Source of the DNA: an uncultured Butyricicoccus sp.
Lineage (GTDB): Bacteria; Bacillota; Clostridia; Oscillospirales; Butyricicoccaceae
Reading direction: 5' to 3'
DNA: 12,021 nucleotides
Assembly (NCBI GenBank): GCA_900547195.1
Contig: URFQ01000074.1
Location: forward strand, 1 to 12,021
Below the pieces are notes generated by a model that saw nothing but the letters and a program-made list of their open reading frames with translations, was not told the DNA's origin and did no database searches. Position 1 is the first letter of the stretch, and every line of letters begins with the position of its first letter. The translations under genes were made by a program, and so were the position numbers. Shown piece by piece: positions 10,851 to 12,021 of this stretch.

Positions 10851-12021
10851 ATCTTCGACTGATGGAATAATGGGCAAAAAGTCAAGGTTTAGTTCATATT
10901 TACCTGCATTACCGGCCTCTGATGGGTGTTTTTGATATATAATCCTGCGTAGGACGCTGCACAGCAGTTTATTCTTTTCTTCGGCAGTTTCAGCGCTTGG
11001 ATAGGCATTCAACACGCTCTCTATGCGCGGGATTACATCGGCGCTCATGTCGTATATGCGTCGGATGGATTGCAAAGTGTCTTCCAGCTTTTGAATCGCA
11101 GCAGACAACTCGTCACGGCGTCCGGACAGCACGCGGCGGCGTTCGAGGAACTGCTCAGGAGTATATATGCCCTGCTCAACGAAATCAAAAGCGCGCTGCA
11201 TCTGTTCATCCACGCGCGTCAGCTCGGAGCGGCTATTCGCAATTGCCGCTTTCGTATCAGACTCTTGTGGGAGCGTCTGCTGCTCGTGCGATACCTGCAC
11301 CTTATACGATTGCAACCAGCCTCGCAGGGCATCTTGTACGGCATTGTCAAGCGTATCAAGACGGGATGAGACGTTCGTGCAGTGCGGCCACGGGCAGAAT
11401 ATGCTATAGTTTGGCCTGCCGTTGCGGGTGGAGGTGCTCAGCTGCATTGCATGTCCGCAGTCGGCGCAATACATCAGCTTCTGAAATGGATTGCGCATCG
11501 TCCGGTCGGAGCGCACCTTATACCCGGTAGTGTCGCGGAGTTTTTTTTGTGCGGCGTTCCAGTCATCCTCGGCGACAAGCGGCGTATGCCGTCCACGTAC
11601 CTTTACATAATCATTCGACAAATACCGTTTTTTTGTTATATGTCCATCCTCGACGGCTTTCCGTGTCGGCTTATGTCCCCAAGTCACATAGCCGCAATAC
11701 AGAGGATTTTTTAACGTCTGTATTACGCTTGCTCGGCTCCAATCCGCACCCAGGCGCGTCTTGCTGCCAATCGATTTCAGATACCGTGCCACTGCGGTCA
11801 CGCTACCGCCGGGAGCAAGGTACATTTCATAGATTTTTCGAATGATTTCAGCCTGTTCGGGTACGACATCTAAAGACCAGCCCTTCTCATGCTCAAGCTT
11901 GATACGCCGATAACCAAAAGGGTCTACTTTGCCCATGTACTTGCCCTCTTTTACCGATGCAATACGGCCTGCAACCATGCGGCGTTTGATGGTATTGTAT
12001 TCTCTGCGGGACATGAAAAGG
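10848..12021 (-). CDS. Large serine recombinase (integrase), N-terminus outside the window
   Basis: At least 390 codons, open through the right edge of the window. The first visible residues (KRRMVAGRIASVKEGKYMGK) are the end of the resolvase catalytic domain's long helix. Then come the recombinase domain (from about DPFGYRR), containing the typical NPLYCGY, a zinc ribbon (LMYCADCGHAM with a distal CPWPHC; C183, C186, C207 and C212 of the visible part), and a coiled coil (about 250-320). The catalytic serine and the rest of the N-terminal domain must lie beyond 12021. Such enzymes integrate and excise phages, ICEs and skin-like elements between attP and attB. The methionine at 12014 is internal, not the start. 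Its 3' end sits at the element border, 14 bp from the GH18 fragment. Confidence 0.93.
   Translation of the reverse strand, partial: LFMSRREYNTIKRRMVAGRIASVKEGKYMGKVDPFGYRRIKLEHEKGWSLDVVPEQAEIIRKIYEMYLAPGGSVTAVARYLKSIGSKTRLGADWSRASVIQTLKNPLYCGYVTWGHKPTRKAVEDGHITKKRYLSNDYVKVRGRHTPLVAEDDWNAAQKKLRDTTGYKVRSDRTMRNPFQKLMYCADCGHAMQLSTSTRNGRPNYSIFCPWPHCTNVSSRLDTLDNAVQDALRGWLQSYKVQVSHEQQTLPQESDTKAAIANSRSELTRVDEQMQRAFDFVEQGIYTPEQFLERRRVLSGRRDELSAAIQKLEDTLQSIRRIYDMSADVIPRIESVLNAYPSAETAEEKNKLLCSVLRRIIYQKHPSEAGNAGKYELNLDFLPIIPSVED

Overview
The window looks like chromosomal DNA of a moderately GC-rich, spore-forming Gram-positive bacterium, probably a gut Clostridia member (Oscillospirales-like). This rests on inference from Clostridia-type products: an NADP-type glutamate dehydrogenase, a YaaH/SleL-type spore glycosidase remnant, VanZ and BI-1 proteins, a membrane-anchored polysaccharide deacetylase and a GPH transporter relic. 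AGGAGG-type ribosome binding sites and several TTG starts fit as well. Most of the window is ordinary housekeeping DNA organised as short units with visible promoters and hairpin terminators.

Layout: 1-1010 polysaccharide deacetylase and terminator; 1058-1371 small Xre regulator behind twin palindromic operators; 1379-1666 a gene-free, hairpin-rich element with about 30-bp terminal inverted repeats (MITE-like), which ends at the ppa stop codon; 1666-2282 inorganic pyrophosphatase (-) with its own promoter; 2315-3485 a retron (-), meaning promoter, structured msr-msd-like RNA bounded by complementary a1/a2 segments, then reverse transcriptase; 3519-3600 a second copy of part of the 1379-1666 element; 3610-4058 remains of a GPH-family sugar symporter; 4074-4850 BI-1 family membrane protein (-); 5014-6047 alpha/beta hydrolase (+); 6049-7603 VanZ-like protein plus metallophosphoesterase operon (+) behind a strong promoter with an 8-bp-arm palindrome; 7668-9181 gdhA (-); 9251-10307 secreted CAP-domain protein (-) with five 45-bp tandem repeats; 10343-10833 C-terminal fragment of a spore GH18 glycosidase (-), cut at its 5' side by DNA carrying a large serine recombinase (10848 to beyond the window end, -).

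The two most interesting items are: (i) an apparently complete retron at 2315-3485 (NAxxH and VTG retron motifs, YCDD catalytic box, promoter TTTACA-17-TATAAT, 8-nt a1/a2 pair, several perfect stems) with no recognisable toxin or effector next to it and an inorganic pyrophosphatase gene immediately downstream; and (ii) a large-serine-recombinase element lodged inside a sporulation gene, with the recombinase stop codon only 14 bp from the interrupted coding sequence, the arrangement seen in skin-like elements that excise during sporulation. Nothing here was checked by search or folding software. All alignments, folds and promoter calls were made by eye.
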